Positions 34,762 to 44,947 of a DNA stretch of 64,000 bases are shown here, one piece after another. This stretch comes from Candidatus Hydrogenedentota bacterium (GTDB lineage Bacteria > Hydrogenedentota > Hydrogenedentia > Hydrogenedentales > SLHB01), in the NCBI GenBank assembly GCA_020848835.1, contig JADLHJ010000072.1, positions 1 through 64,000 on the forward strand, in the 5' to 3' direction. The translations under genes were made by a program, and so were the position numbers. Numbering within the stretch: the first letter of the stretch is position 1; each line of letters starts with the position of its first letter. The notes beneath the pieces were generated by a model, which did no database searches, was not told the DNA's origin, and saw nothing but the letters and a program-made list of their open reading frames with translations.

Positions 34762-35832
34762 ATGCCAGTTCGTTATAACCACCGCTGGGACAAACACGAT
34801 CACATTCGGCTGAGCGCGCGATCGCTGGACCGGGATCGTTCGCTTTATTTCGACATGCTCCCGTGGACTCCGCCCATCACGAATATGGAAGGCGTTGTAG
34901 CCTATTACGACCCGGAGCGAATTGGACTGGCGAGGAAGCGGTTGAAGGGCACCGATAGAAAACGGTATCTGCGCGACATTGTTGACCGGATATTGAAAGG
35001 CGCGCCCAACGACAAGGAGCGCGTTGCACGGATCTGTGGCTTTGTAAGCGACGCCATCTATTACAATCCGATTCAGCAGCCGGTCGAGCCCAAGACGGGC
35101 GAGTTAATCGATGATCCCGCAGTGTTGTTGGAACTGCACGACGGCCGTTGTGGTCAGGGCGTGATGATTACGCTAGCACTGCTGAAAGCCGCGGGGATCG
35201 AATGCCGCCAGCGCGACGTGTTTCATCACGTGACGTGTGAAGCCAAGTATGGCGGGAAGTGGCGGCTTGCCGACGCGTTTATGTTTGGAGCGGCGCAACC
35301 GGAAAAAGACGGTGAAGTTGTCAATGTCGCCATATTGCGCAGGGACCCCTATTTTGCCGATGCGTTTCCGTTGCGCCACTTCGCGTATACGCCAGAGGAA
35401 TTATTGTCCGTGGACGGATACCGCCTTTTGGGGTACACGTTCGGCGATTGGGGATCGCTAGCCTATTATTCGTGGTACATGGGAGGCGACGAAGACTATC
35501 CGCCGATGATGCCGATCGTGTTACCGCCGTTGCGTCTGCGGAATGGGCGCGTCCGTTTGCGTTGGGCGCCGAGCGCCAAACGCAATGGCGGGACGATCGC
35601 ATACCGGCTTCGCGTGTACAAAGACCGTGAACGGACGCTACCCATTTTTTCGAAGGATACGCGGGCAACCGAATATGAATGGACTCCGCCGGAGATGAAT
35701 CGCATGTATTTCGTTGGCGTCACCGCGACGGATGAGCATGTGAAGAGGAATCGAAACACCTGGTATCCAGAGGCCGGGGGAAATTTTGTGTTGGTGCCAG
35801 AGAAGCAATACGGCTGGTATGGCGTTTTCTAA
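34762..35832 (+). CDS. transglutaminase-like protein with C-terminal beta domain
   Basis: 356 residues from the ATG at 34762, with GGAG eight bases upstream; a TTG two codons earlier is less likely. No signal peptide. Residues ~70-180 are transglutaminase-like, with the cysteine C130 in DGRCGQGV, histidine(s) near 156 in VFHHVTCE and aspartate near 171 in KWRLADAF, in the order of the family's Cys-His-Asp triad. Residues ~260-350 look like a fibronectin-III-like domain (LRLRNGRVRLRWAP, then TEYEWTPPEMNRMYFVGVTA). Such proteins are proteases, transglutaminases or deglycating amidases. It lies with the tandem amidohydrolase and ends overlapping the convergent MFS gene by four bases. Confidence 0.75.
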   Translation: MPVRYNHRWDKHDHIRLSARSLDRDRSLYFDMLPWTPPITNMEGVVAYYDPERIGLARKRLKGTDRKRYLRDIVDRILKGAPNDKERVARICGFVSDAIYYNPIQQPVEPKTGELIDDPAVLLELHDGRCGQGVMITLALLKAAGIECRQRDVFHHVTCEAKYGGKWRLADAFMFGAAQPEKDGEVVNVAILRRDPYFADAFPLRHFAYTPEELLSVDGYRLLGYTFGDWGSLAYYSWYMGGDEDYPPMMPIVLPPLRLRNGRVRLRWAPSAKRNGGTIAYRLRVYKDRERTLPIFSKDTRATEYEWTPPEMNRMYFVGVTATDEHVKRNRNTWYPEAGGNFVLVPEKQYGWYGVF

Positions 35833-37331
35833 CCAGTACGATTTTCTGTGTTCGCATGGATGTTTACAGACTTTCGCGCGTTGAGTTCGTTTGTAATGCG
35901 GGTCATTGTCTGGCGATCAAGCTTGTAACCACGGAGGATGAGCGCCGCGACAAACGCGAGCCCGAAGGCCGGGAACGCGTATAGTAGCCGCATACGGTAA
36001 AGCGTCTCCGCCGATTGCACAATCCCTTCGCCCGGTTGGTAGCGGACGATGTAGTCCAAGGCAAATCCAGTCCAAAAAATTGCCGCGGCGTTGTACAGTT
36101 TGATCAAGAACGAACTCGCGCCGTAATAGACGCCATCATTTGACTCACCGGTCTTCCATTCGCTGTAACTCGCAACGTCTGCGAGCATGGATGCTGGAAA
36201 GACGTAGACCGCGCAGTAAAAGAAAGATTGCAGCAGGCAGTAGCCGATCAGCAGCGGAAATGACTTTGGCGCGAACAGGAAGTAGCTTGCGCCATAGACG
36301 CTCCCGACGCCGATGATTCCAATTGTGAGGCAGGCACGTTTATCAAGATAACGGCCTATCCAGTTCCAAACCGGTAGAAACACCAAGCCACAGCCAATTG
36401 CAAAAAAAATATAGAGAAAGAAGGCGTCGCGAAATGGGCTGAGCGGACCGACCAACACCGTTTGCGCAAATGGCGTGTTCCACGTTTTTCCGAACCAATC
36501 GTCGAGCAGAAACGTGTACATCCAAAGGCCGGCGAGTATGCCCGCCTGCGCGGCGAAGTTGGCGAGGAAAAGAACGACGAACTGCCGGTCCCTAAAGGTA
36601 AACGAGAGCGAGCGGACCAGACCGATAAGGTGCGACTTCATAAACGTCTTTGCACCGGCGCGTTGGGCCCACGCGCGTTGCCGGTGGTCGACCGCGGGCA
36701 CCGGTTCCTTGAGGAGCAAGACAAACGCCCAGAGACAGACCATCATGAGGATGCTGGCGAATACGGCGAACTCCTGAAACCCGCGGACTTCGTCGCCGCG
36801 CCAGGTGGCATACGCGCGTATCAGACCACCCCAACTTGTTCCCACATAAGTGCCTGCTTGCCGCCATGAGACGATACGTGTACGCGCGCCATACTCCGTA
36901 GCCAGTTCTGGAATTAGCGCGGCGTACGGGATGGTGACCATCGTGAAGCCGATTGAATAGACAATCTGCATGACGATGAGATACGCGTAAAACTGGAGGG
37001 GCGTCAGCCCTTGTGGGGCAAACCACATACCGATAACGCCGAACGCAAAGAAGAGGGAACCCATCGCGATATAGGGCATGCGTCTTCCAAAGCGGGACGC
37101 CGTGCGGTCGGAGATGTAGCCTACCAGGGGGTCGATGAAGGCATCGAATAGGATCGCAAAGCCGCGCACATTGCTGAGGATTGACGCGGGATATCCGAGA
37201 TACTTTGTGAAGTACAGCTGCAGTTGAACGATAATGGTCTGTGGCGCTTCAATTCCAAGGGTGCCGAGACCGAACAGGATTTGCTGCCGGGTGGTAAGTG
37301 CTGTGGTGTTTCCGGGTCTGTTATGAGACAT
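35829..37331 (-). CDS. MFS transporter, GPH (glycoside-pentoside-hexuronide:cation) type
   Basis: 500 residues, about 12 membrane helices. The first helices include QQILFGLGTLGIEAPQ, and the loop between helices 2 and 3 is DPLVGYISDRTASRFGRRMP, characteristic of GPH symporters (MelB-like). A longer frame reaches 37658, but the extra 109 residues are not membrane-like, while GGAG lies six bases before the ATG at 37331. It probably imports a sugar, glycoside or uronide by cation symport. It is divergent, 63 bases away, from a secreted BNR-like protein, fitting a catabolic locus. Confidence 0.9.
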   Translation of the reverse strand: MSHNRPGNTTALTTRQQILFGLGTLGIEAPQTIIVQLQLYFTKYLGYPASILSNVRGFAILFDAFIDPLVGYISDRTASRFGRRMPYIAMGSLFFAFGVIGMWFAPQGLTPLQFYAYLIVMQIVYSIGFTMVTIPYAALIPELATEYGARTRIVSWRQAGTYVGTSWGGLIRAYATWRGDEVRGFQEFAVFASILMMVCLWAFVLLLKEPVPAVDHRQRAWAQRAGAKTFMKSHLIGLVRSLSFTFRDRQFVVLFLANFAAQAGILAGLWMYTFLLDDWFGKTWNTPFAQTVLVGPLSPFRDAFFLYIFFAIGCGLVFLPVWNWIGRYLDKRACLTIGIIGVGSVYGASYFLFAPKSFPLLIGYCLLQSFFYCAVYVFPASMLADVASYSEWKTGESNDGVYYGASSFLIKLYNAAAIFWTGFALDYIVRYQPGEGIVQSAETLYRMRLLYAFPAFGLAFVAALILRGYKLDRQTMTRITNELNARKSVNIHANTENRTG

Positions 37332-37394
37332 AAGGGGCTCCAGCGCGCGCCATGGTACTGTGTCCAAATAGCGTAAGAAAGTGCGAGGAAAACC

Positions 37395-39314
37395 ATGTGG
37401 GATAGTTTCGCGCCAATGGGCGGGCGTCGCGCGACGCAGTTTGGTATCGCAATCACCTCCCTTTTGTTTTCGATGATGAGTGCTCCGGCGGAGCCAAGCG
37501 GCTGGATTGTGAGCGAAGTTGCACGCGGAGATTCTTGGGTTAGCCCGTACTGGGGTTACTGCGCGCCGAAAATCGCTACTGACGGAACTGCTTACTACAC
37601 CGTCGGCCTTTGGGGGAACTCCCCGGAGACGAGCCACGGGGTTGTCTATAAACGACAAGACGGAGTTTGGAGCAAAGGGGCGGAACTGCCGGGTATCTAT
37701 CAGCCGCCGGTCATCATGCTCGATTCATCCGGCCGGGTTTTGGTGATCTACAATCAGTGGGAGAAACCCATCTTGATTTTGCGTGGACGAAACCCCGGCT
37801 CGATCGATGCTTTTGACACGTTACCCCCGCACCCAGACATGCCTAACGCGTTCTATCCAGGCGCTGCAATTCGGGGTGACACATTGTACTTTGCGTTCTG
37901 CAGCACGCCGAGCTACTCGATGTATTTAAGCAGCCTTGATCTTCGCACTCTTACATGGTCACCGCTCATTACGATGCAGGAGGGCCAGATTGAATCTAAA
38001 CCGAAGACGGCATGGACCTATCCCATCCTATTGCCCGACGCGAATGGCGTGCATGTGGTCGCGTCAAATTGTCCTGATGGCGGAGATGAGAATTCGTACA
38101 ACATTGTCTGGTACCTCTATTACCGGCGCGGAGAACTTACGCCTGCGATTCAAGAGCGTGTCGCGGAATCACCCGTTGGCAATACCGCATACGCAACAGA
38201 CATGAGTGTGGACTCGGAAGGTCAGATCCACGTGCTTCACATGTTTAACGTCCACAACTACGGCGAACCGTTGCCCGCCGATGCGGACCCCGCGGGAACA
38301 TATCATTCGTGGCGTCCCGCTGACGGCGCCTGGCAGCGCGAACGCATTGCGCCCGCGACTATTGCGTCGTTTAATAAAGACGACAAGACCCTTACCGCGG
38401 TTCTTACTGTCAATGGCATACTTCAACGATTGCCGTTGAATGGGAATGCCGAGCCGCGACCATTGGTTGCGCCCGAGCAATTGCCGGGGGCACCAGGCTT
38501 TGTTGATGTGTTGTCGCAAAGCAGCGGGTCGAATTATTCGAAAGGCATGGCGCTGGTAACGGATGCGTTGCCATTGCCCAGCGAAAAGCCCACCTCGCGC
38601 GTACTGCTGGCCGTTCTGCCGCTAAACCCCGTGGGGGAAAACACATTGATCAACGGCGATTTCGCGCAATGGGATTCTTATAAAGGCGGTGGCGTCACCA
38701 CAACTACGGTGGGTGTGCCGTCGGGGTCGATTCCGAATCACTGGTACGGTGGGCCCGGTGTCGGCGCAACGGCGACGTATGACGTGATTATGCGCACGGA
38801 AAGCGATCCGCGCGAAATGCCAGCACGTTATTTGCGCGTCTCGTGGAGTACGCCTCCGGAGAATTGGGGTGAAGACCACCACAAAGGCGTGCAGCGATAT
38901 ACATTTCTCGAGTACTTCGGGATTCAGGACGTGCATCGATTCGCAGGGAAGAGCGTGTTGTTACGCTTCAAGGCGCGGTGCAGCGAAGACGGCGTCGATC
39001 TCATTCCGATCATGTGGCATAGCTACGATGCGGAGACGCCCGGCATTGTCGCGGTGAAAGGAAAAGGATACGAACTGTTCGAATCATCTGGTGTTGCTGG
39101 AATGGTCGCGGTCGCCCAGGGTGCTCCAAATCCCCTGGCAGGCAGCAAGATGAAAACTGAGTGGCAAACATTTGAAAAAATATTGTCGTTGCCTGCGACA
39201 GACGGGAAATCCATTACGAAGGGGCATTACACCGGCGTTGGTTTTGACCTCACAGTGGGGAAAAGAATCACCGTGGATCTCGCCGAAGTTGAGCTCTACG
39301 AACTCAGATCCTAG
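37395..39314 (+). CDS. secreted sialidase-like (BNR) protein with C-terminal CBM-like domain
   Basis: 639 residues. A signal peptide (QFGIAITSLLFSMMSAPAEP, cleavage near 35) is followed by a ~380-residue propeller-like domain with repeated sheets (VYKRQDGVWSKGAELPG, LRTLTWSPLITMQEG) in the BNR-repeat style. Residues ~425-635 (LINGDFAQWDS, LRVSWSTPPENWGED, LLRFKARCSEDG) resemble carbohydrate-binding modules of the CBM4/9 type. The ATG has GAGG seven bases upstream. It probably acts on or binds polysaccharide outside the cell. The divergent GPH transporter could import the product. Confidence 0.75.
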   Translation: MWDSFAPMGGRRATQFGIAITSLLFSMMSAPAEPSGWIVSEVARGDSWVSPYWGYCAPKIATDGTAYYTVGLWGNSPETSHGVVYKRQDGVWSKGAELPGIYQPPVIMLDSSGRVLVIYNQWEKPILILRGRNPGSIDAFDTLPPHPDMPNAFYPGAAIRGDTLYFAFCSTPSYSMYLSSLDLRTLTWSPLITMQEGQIESKPKTAWTYPILLPDANGVHVVASNCPDGGDENSYNIVWYLYYRRGELTPAIQERVAESPVGNTAYATDMSVDSEGQIHVLHMFNVHNYGEPLPADADPAGTYHSWRPADGAWQRERIAPATIASFNKDDKTLTAVLTVNGILQRLPLNGNAEPRPLVAPEQLPGAPGFVDVLSQSSGSNYSKGMALVTDALPLPSEKPTSRVLLAVLPLNPVGENTLINGDFAQWDSYKGGGVTTTTVGVPSGSIPNHWYGGPGVGATATYDVIMRTESDPREMPARYLRVSWSTPPENWGEDHHKGVQRYTFLEYFGIQDVHRFAGKSVLLRFKARCSEDGVDLIPIMWHSYDAETPGIVAVKGKGYELFESSGVAGMVAVAQGAPNPLAGSKMKTEWQTFEKILSLPATDGKSITKGHYTGVGFDLTVGKRITVDLAEVELYELRS

Positions 39315-40636
39315 AGCGCGCTGATGTTGGCCAACACTTTCTCGAATGCATCCGCTAGTTGGTGTAAGTACGCATCTTCCACATCAACAAATGCATAGGT
39401 GCTCAATAGACGTGTGCATACGTCCTCCGTCACCGGCAGCGACGCTGATTCCAGAGGACCATTGTATGATTTCGTATCATAAAAGCATCCTCCCAGCGAA
39501 CGCCTGTCAAAGGAGGTGAACAAAGGTGCCTGGTGGAGAAGTCCGTAGGTAAAATTCATGCTGCTGTAGCGGTCTTTCTGAAAAGGCGCACCCTCGGCGT
39601 TAAGCGCGGCCTCGATACGGTCGAGTGATACCCGATTCAGCACATCGCGCGCGACCTTGAACTTAAACTCCAGGTAGCCGCCGCGGGTGCATCCTTCGCG
39701 TGGCTCGACAATCTCAATACCGTCGCCGTTTCGTAGTCGATCATTCAGAATCGCATAGTTGCGGGATCGCTTTTGGTTTAGGTCTTGGAGGCGTCCCAGT
39801 TGCGATGTCGCCAACGCAACAGCGAACGCGTGTGGCCGATACTTAGCGCCAAGGCTCATGTCGCCAAGTGTATCGAAGGTGCGGTTGCCTTCTGCCTTTG
39901 GCCCGCGTCCGAAATGGCCGAGCAGCACCATTCGGTCGAACAAGTTCGGATCATTTGTAGTCGCGACGCCGGCCTCTCCCCCACTTACCGCTTTAACTCC
40001 CTGCAAACTGAAACAACCGATATCGCCGATACTGCCAACGGGTCTTCCCTTGTACATCGCGCCATGAGCGTGTGAGGCATCTTCAATGACCGCGATTCCG
40101 CGCGCGCGCGCGATGGCCATTATGCGATCCATGTCAGCGACATTACCCCATGTATGAACGACGCAAATGGCGCGGGTTCGATCGGAGATCTTTCGTTCAA
40201 TATCCATGGGGTCGATAGTTAACGTCGCGGGGTCGATATCCGCGAATACGGGCGTACCCGCACAATGGAGCACTGGCGTGACGGAAGCATGCCATGTGTA
40301 GCTCGGCACAATGACTTCCGTTCCGGGACCCACGCCAACGGCAAAGTAAGCGCTGTGCAATGTCGCGGTACCGCTGTTCATCGTCAGGGCAAAGCGCGTA
40401 CCAGCGAGTGCTTTGTACGCAGTTTCGAACTCGGTAATGATACCGCCGCCATCGGCTATCGTGATAATCCCTGCGTCAAGCAGCGCGCCTATGCGCCGCA
40501 TCACATCATCTTTTAAAAATGGCGGGTACTTGTCAGTCCCGTCGGATTTCACCGCCTTTGGACCACCTTGCATAGCCAGGGTTTGGCCGGAGACTAGCGC
40601 CATAATTTTCCCCATTCCAGGATTGCTGACATCCAC
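39311..40636 (-). CDS. DegT/DnrJ/EryC1/StrS family aminotransferase
   Basis: 441 residues, PLP-dependent. The lysine for the internal aldimine is K215 in CFSLQGVKAVSGGEAG, and the family's PSYTWHAS, DIDPATLTID, EDASHAHGAMYKGRPVG and CTRGGYLEFKF segments are present. Known members make amino sugars on nucleotides or amino groups in natural products. The N-terminus is uncertain: ATGs at codons 1, 8 and 12 are possible and none has a clear ribosome site. No nucleotide-sugar genes flank it; neighbours are sialidase-like proteins, so here it may serve catabolism or an unlinked glycan pathway. Confidence 0.92.
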   Translation of the reverse strand: MDVSNPGMGKIMALVSGQTLAMQGGPKAVKSDGTDKYPPFLKDDVMRRIGALLDAGIITIADGGGIITEFETAYKALAGTRFALTMNSGTATLHSAYFAVGVGPGTEVIVPSYTWHASVTPVLHCAGTPVFADIDPATLTIDPMDIERKISDRTRAICVVHTWGNVADMDRIMAIARARGIAVIEDASHAHGAMYKGRPVGSIGDIGCFSLQGVKAVSGGEAGVATTNDPNLFDRMVLLGHFGRGPKAEGNRTFDTLGDMSLGAKYRPHAFAVALATSQLGRLQDLNQKRSRNYAILNDRLRNGDGIEIVEPREGCTRGGYLEFKFKVARDVLNRVSLDRIEAALNAEGAPFQKDRYSSMNFTYGLLHQAPLFTSFDRRSLGGCFYDTKSYNGPLESASLPVTEDVCTRLLSTYAFVDVEDAYLHQLADAFEKVLANISAL

Positions 40637-40676
40637 GCTGACTTATTAAGACTCATAAACTTCTGATCATAATCAT

Positions 40677-41858
40677 TTATTTGGGCTTCAAACGGAAACT
40701 GTCCATGACAATAGACTGATCAACGGCGCCATAGGGATCGTCGCTGCCGACGTGCGCAAAAACCAATATTTGGCCATCTGGCATTTGGATCGCTCTTGGA
40801 TAATATGCAGTGCCCGGCACATCCAGCATTTGCCAGGATTCTCCTGCATCGCTGGTGTAATGAACACCTGACGTTGCTAGATGCAGAATTGGACCTTCTT
40901 GCGTTGCAAGCAATTCAGGATGTCCACTGTGCGGAAAGGGCGCTGGAACCACAACGCCCGGAGTCCATGATTCGCCCGATTTTTTGAGGATTCCTTGCCA
41001 GCGCGCTTCGGCTTTTTGCTCAGGGACCATACGTCGAAACACACAGAGTAAGTCGCCAGTGGGAAGTTCGGCGATATCGAACTCTTCACCGCCCCAATTC
41101 TTGCGAAATTCGACGGGGACCACGGGTATTGGTTTAGACCAGGTTTTCCCTTTATCGTTTGAAACTATCAAGAGCGGCTCGAAATGCTTGCTGTAGTCTT
41201 CCCGGCTTAGGCTATTTGCCGGAACTTGCGCCACGCCGCCTGTTACGATAACCCGGCCATCGCGCAGCACACGGATCCGCTTAAGATACGTGGAGTATTT
41301 TTCGGCGGGAAGGGGAATCTCGGGCTTGCCCCACGTTTTGGAGCGATCCGTTGACCGTTCAAGATATCCAGTCTTCGGCAGGTCGGGATTGTAAGGTAAG
41401 TAATATCCGCAAGCAGCGCGCAGAATCGATCCATCTGGAAGGGCAGTTTCTGCTTCACCGTAAACGCCGTTCATGCATGACTGAAATGGATCGGCACTGA
41501 CTTTCTCCCATGTTCGTCCAAAATCGGTTGAGCGCAGATGAACGTTGTGGAGGTCGAGGCCTGTCATGTCGTAAGCCGGATGACCTGCCGGCGGCCAATT
41601 GAGTTTCTTCTGCACGTCCAATGGCGCTTGTGGACGGCCGTCGATAGGCCCGGTGGCTTGTGTAAAACTTACCATTGCGCTGCCATCCGGCATTACCCAC
41701 GCGCCGACCCAACAGGTATAGCCAGGTGTCTGCGGTGAATGGTAGATGGTCTTTCGTTCATGATCGACTGCGGTGAAGGTATCGGCGGTCGCAATGAGAT
41801 TAAGTACAACCGTTGCTATCGAGACGACCAAGAGCAAAACCCGGGACCAAGGTTGCAT
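40677..41858 (-). CDS. secreted exo-alpha-sialidase-like BNR protein
   Basis: 393 residues from the ATG at 41858, which has a perfect AGGAGG six bases upstream. A signal peptide (VLLLVVSIATVVLNLIATA) is followed by a six-bladed sialidase-like propeller with Asp-box repeats: STDFGRTWEKV, STDRSKTWGKP, SNDKGKTWSKP and TSDAGESWQML. ILRAACGYYLPYN and RIRVLRDGRVIVTGG lie between. The fold is clear; whether it cleaves sialic acid cannot be told, since the arginine triad is not evident by eye and many environmental members act on other glycans. It is divergent from the next BNR gene. Confidence 0.88.
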   Translation of the reverse strand: MQPWSRVLLLVVSIATVVLNLIATADTFTAVDHERKTIYHSPQTPGYTCWVGAWVMPDGSAMVSFTQATGPIDGRPQAPLDVQKKLNWPPAGHPAYDMTGLDLHNVHLRSTDFGRTWEKVSADPFQSCMNGVYGEAETALPDGSILRAACGYYLPYNPDLPKTGYLERSTDRSKTWGKPEIPLPAEKYSTYLKRIRVLRDGRVIVTGGVAQVPANSLSREDYSKHFEPLLIVSNDKGKTWSKPIPVVPVEFRKNWGGEEFDIAELPTGDLLCVFRRMVPEQKAEARWQGILKKSGESWTPGVVVPAPFPHSGHPELLATQEGPILHLATSGVHYTSDAGESWQMLDVPGTAYYPRAIQMPDGQILVFAHVGSDDPYGAVDQSIVMDSFRLKPK

Positions 41859-41999
41859 CGTCGTCCTCCTGCTATTGAATCCACATTCTCTCATTTCACG
41901 CGCGGGAGTACATGATACATGGAAGGGCTTCGAAGGTGGCTTGGGTGACATGACCGGGTCGAGTTATCGATTTGACAGAACCGTGCGGGTGCTTTGAGA

Positions 42000-43346
42000 A
42001 TGAACGTATCCAGAAATCAGGGTGGACAATCCGTTGGAATAACCAGGATGATCATTACTGTGCGACAATCATTCACATTTGAACTTATTCAATTGTTGAT
42101 TCTGACTTCACTCGTGGCCACTCGCGCGGAAGAAGCGAGACCGGCTGCGCCGCATCCAGCGACAAACCCGAGTTCCGCTGTGATGCTCTCTGGTTCGTGG
42201 GTACCGGAAGATTCGCGATGGATTGCTTTCGACCAATTGCCGCGGGTCCCGAGCGTGCATTCGGTCATCAGTGATGTTCGCGTGGCAGGGAGTTCGCCTT
42301 CGACAGTAAACAAGGAAAGCGGGGGTGTAAATCAGCACAACTATCTCACGCATTATGGCGGTAAATTTTGGGCCATGTGGAGCGACGGACCTGGTGTAGA
42401 GGATCGCGCCGGACAGCGGGTCAAGTATTCGACGAGTTCCGATGGCGTGCAATGGAATATGCCGGAATTCCTTACGCCGGTACCTCCGAATTCAGGCCCA
42501 GATTCGCCGGTCTATAACACGCGCACTGAAGAGGGATTTCGATACATTGCGCGCGGGTTTTGGCAGCGCGAGGGAGAACTGCTCGCGCTGGTGTCCCTTG
42601 ACGAAGCGGCGGGATTCTTTGGTCCGAGCTTGGAGCTCCGCGCGTTTCGCTTCAACGATGCAACCGCCAATTGGGACGATGCCGGTCTCGTATTCAAGAA
42701 TGCCATCAACAATTTTCCGCCGCTGAGACTGCGCACCGGCGAGTGGATGATGTCCCGTCGTACCCATGATTACAAGACTACAGGCGTGCATTTTATTGTC
42801 GGCGGCGTGCGCGCGTTAGACCAATGGGAATCCTTTCCCGTACTTGGCACTGCCTCTGAATTAAAAGCGGAAGAACCGGAATGGTGGATACTGCCGGACA
42901 ACAATCTCGCCGCAGTGTTTAGGGACAATCGCCGCAGCGGTGCACTCTATCGTTCGTTTTCCACCGATGACGGGCGCACGTGGAGCACGCCGGTCAAGAC
43001 CAATTTCCCTGATGCAACCTCAAAAATCAGCGGCCAGCGACTTCTCGATGGGCGATACGTTCTAGTCTCTAATCCTAATCCCAATAAACGCGATCCACTC
43101 GCTCTTTCCATAAGCAACGACGGTATGGTCTTCACGAAGATGCTGTACCTGGCCGGCGGCCGACACGTGGACTATCCGCATGTGATCGAGCACGAGGGAC
43201 ACCTGTACGTGGCATTTGCAGGCGGTAAACAGTCCGTCGAAGTGTTGAAGATTAGCCTGAAAGACATTGAGGCGATCGCGATGCCGACAACCCCACTCCT
43301 GGCTGTAACCGTGTCAGATCCTACCCCGACGGGCAACACTCCATGA
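42000..43346 (+). CDS. secreted BNR/sialidase-like protein
   Basis: 448 residues from the ATG at 42000. The signal sequence is unusually long (hydrophobic FELIQLLILTSLVATRAEE near residues 27-45). The body has sialidase-type repeats, including YSTSSDGVQWNMP, the Asp-box FSTDDGRTWSTP and LSISNDGMVFTKM. It is the first gene of a coupled set: its end overlaps the FAD oxidoreductase start by ATGA, which in turn overlaps the GH39 fusion start by ATGA. The three products are therefore likely made in fixed ratio and exported together. Confidence 0.82.
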   Translation: MNVSRNQGGQSVGITRMIITVRQSFTFELIQLLILTSLVATRAEEARPAAPHPATNPSSAVMLSGSWVPEDSRWIAFDQLPRVPSVHSVISDVRVAGSSPSTVNKESGGVNQHNYLTHYGGKFWAMWSDGPGVEDRAGQRVKYSTSSDGVQWNMPEFLTPVPPNSGPDSPVYNTRTEEGFRYIARGFWQREGELLALVSLDEAAGFFGPSLELRAFRFNDATANWDDAGLVFKNAINNFPPLRLRTGEWMMSRRTHDYKTTGVHFIVGGVRALDQWESFPVLGTASELKAEEPEWWILPDNNLAAVFRDNRRSGALYRSFSTDDGRTWSTPVKTNFPDATSKISGQRLLDGRYVLVSNPNPNKRDPLALSISNDGMVFTKMLYLAGGRHVDYPHVIEHEGHLYVAFAGGKQSVEVLKISLKDIEAIAMPTTPLLAVTVSDPTPTGNTP

Positions 43347-44947
43347 GAAGTTATACAAGGTTATGCGTTTTCCTTTTTGGCGCGTGCACTCTCGCCGCTC
43401 AGGAGATCGTTGTATACGGCGGCACGCCCGGGGGTATCGCTGCGGCTATCGCTGCAGGACGCTTGGAACGGGAGGTTTGCCTCGTTGAATACCATGATCA
43501 CATAGGCGGCATGACGGCGAGTGGTCTTGGGAAGAGCGATATTGAAAACCGGGCGATGATCGGCGGCGTCTTCAATGAATTTGTGGCGGAGGTATACGAA
43601 TACTACGTAAAAACGTATGGAGCCGATCATGAGAACGTGAAGCTTTGTCACGAGGGGTATTACAGCGAACCAAAAGTTGCCGAGATGGCATTTGAGTCGA
43701 TGCTCGCGAAATTGCCGAAGGTCACTGTGTTGAAGGGCTGGCGCCTCCAATCAGCGACGATGGAGTCCGGCGCGGTGACGTCGATAAATGTGTTGAATCG
43801 CAGTACCGGCGAGTCGCGACAACTACAAGCAAAGGTGTTCATTGATGCCACGTACGAAGGCGATCTATATGCTGCGGCCGGCGCGGAGTTTCGACTTGGG
43901 CGCGAGTCGCGCGATGAGTTCGGCGAGCCGCATGCGGGCGTCATTTATTTTGACTATCAAACGCATGAATTTCTTCCAGGCACAACAGGCGCGGCTGACG
44001 ATCGTTTGCCGGCATATACCTATCGGCTGTGTTTGACAACTGATTCGGACAATTCGCGGCCTATGACTGAACCGCCGCCGGACTACGACCGCAACAATTA
44101 TCTCGGCTATTTCGACGATCTTAAATCCGGACGCCTGGCCGCGCCTAAAGTTGTCAAACCGGGGCGCGGTTATAATCAGAAACATTTTGGCACGCTGGTT
44201 CGCGCGTTGTCGGTGACCGACCTTCCGAATGGGAAGACCGATGTAAATATTAATCCACGTCCATTGGGTTTTCCGTTTGCGGAAGAGAATCGCGGTTACA
44301 TTGAAGGTGACGACGCTGTGCGCCAGCGGATTTCCGCACGGCATCGTAATCTAGCGCTGGGCTTGCTCTGGTTTCTGCAAAACGACCCTGAAGTGCCCGA
44401 CGCGCATCGCGCACTGGCCAATGAACTGCATTTGCCAAAAGACGAATTCACTGACAACTCCAACTTTCCGTGGCAGCTCTACGTGCGCGAAGGCCGTCGG
44501 CTCGTGGGCGAATACACGCTCACTCAACAGGACATTACCGGGAAGGGAGAGGAGCCAATACATCATCCTGATACGATTGCGGTAGGCGAATTTCCTATCG
44601 ACAGCTTCCCCACTCGCAAACGCCAACCTGGCGATACCGTCGTGCTCGAAGGTTACCTCGGTATGCTCGATTACATTACGCGACCATACGAAATCCCCTA
44701 TCGCATCATGGTCCCAAAGAAGATTGACGCCCTGATCGTGCCCGTAGCAGCAAGTACCACACACGTTGCGTTCTCCAGTATCAGGATGGAGCCCACGTGG
44801 ATGTGCCTTGGCCAAGCGGCCGGCGTCGCCGCGCATTTGGCAATCAAGCACGGGACAGCGCCGCGAACGGTACCGATAGAGGCGTTGCAGTCGATTCTGC
44901 GCGATCAGATGGCCGTATTGAACATTCCCAATCCAATTTCAAAATGA
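43343..44947 (+). CDS. secreted FAD-dependent oxidoreductase
   Basis: 534 residues. A signal peptide (LCVFLFGACTLAAQ) is directly followed by the FAD-binding beta-alpha-beta unit EIVVYGGTPGGIAAAIAAGR and VCLVEYHDHIGGMTASGLG, as in the FAD_oxidored (PF12831) family. VFIDATYEGDLYAAAGAEFR and RIMVPKKIDALIVPVAAS are further family blocks, ending with the typical EPTWMCLGQAAGVAAHLA. Relatives are abundant in PVC-group bacteria beside glycoside hydrolases; substrates are mostly unknown, presumably sugars or polyols oxidised outside the cytoplasm. ATGA overlaps at both ends couple it to its neighbours. Confidence 0.9.
   Translation: MRSYTRLCVFLFGACTLAAQEIVVYGGTPGGIAAAIAAGRLEREVCLVEYHDHIGGMTASGLGKSDIENRAMIGGVFNEFVAEVYEYYVKTYGADHENVKLCHEGYYSEPKVAEMAFESMLAKLPKVTVLKGWRLQSATMESGAVTSINVLNRSTGESRQLQAKVFIDATYEGDLYAAAGAEFRLGRESRDEFGEPHAGVIYFDYQTHEFLPGTTGAADDRLPAYTYRLCLTTDSDNSRPMTEPPPDYDRNNYLGYFDDLKSGRLAAPKVVKPGRGYNQKHFGTLVRALSVTDLPNGKTDVNINPRPLGFPFAEENRGYIEGDDAVRQRISARHRNLALGLLWFLQNDPEVPDAHRALANELHLPKDEFTDNSNFPWQLYVREGRRLVGEYTLTQQDITGKGEEPIHHPDTIAVGEFPIDSFPTRKRQPGDTVVLEGYLGMLDYITRPYEIPYRIMVPKKIDALIVPVAASTTHVAFSSIRMEPTWMCLGQAAGVAAHLAIKHGTAPRTVPIEALQSILRDQMAVLNIPNPISK

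Noticed and set aside
37332..37658. N-terminal extension of the MFS transporter gene
   Set aside because: It overlaps the start of the divergent BNR gene and is not membrane-like.
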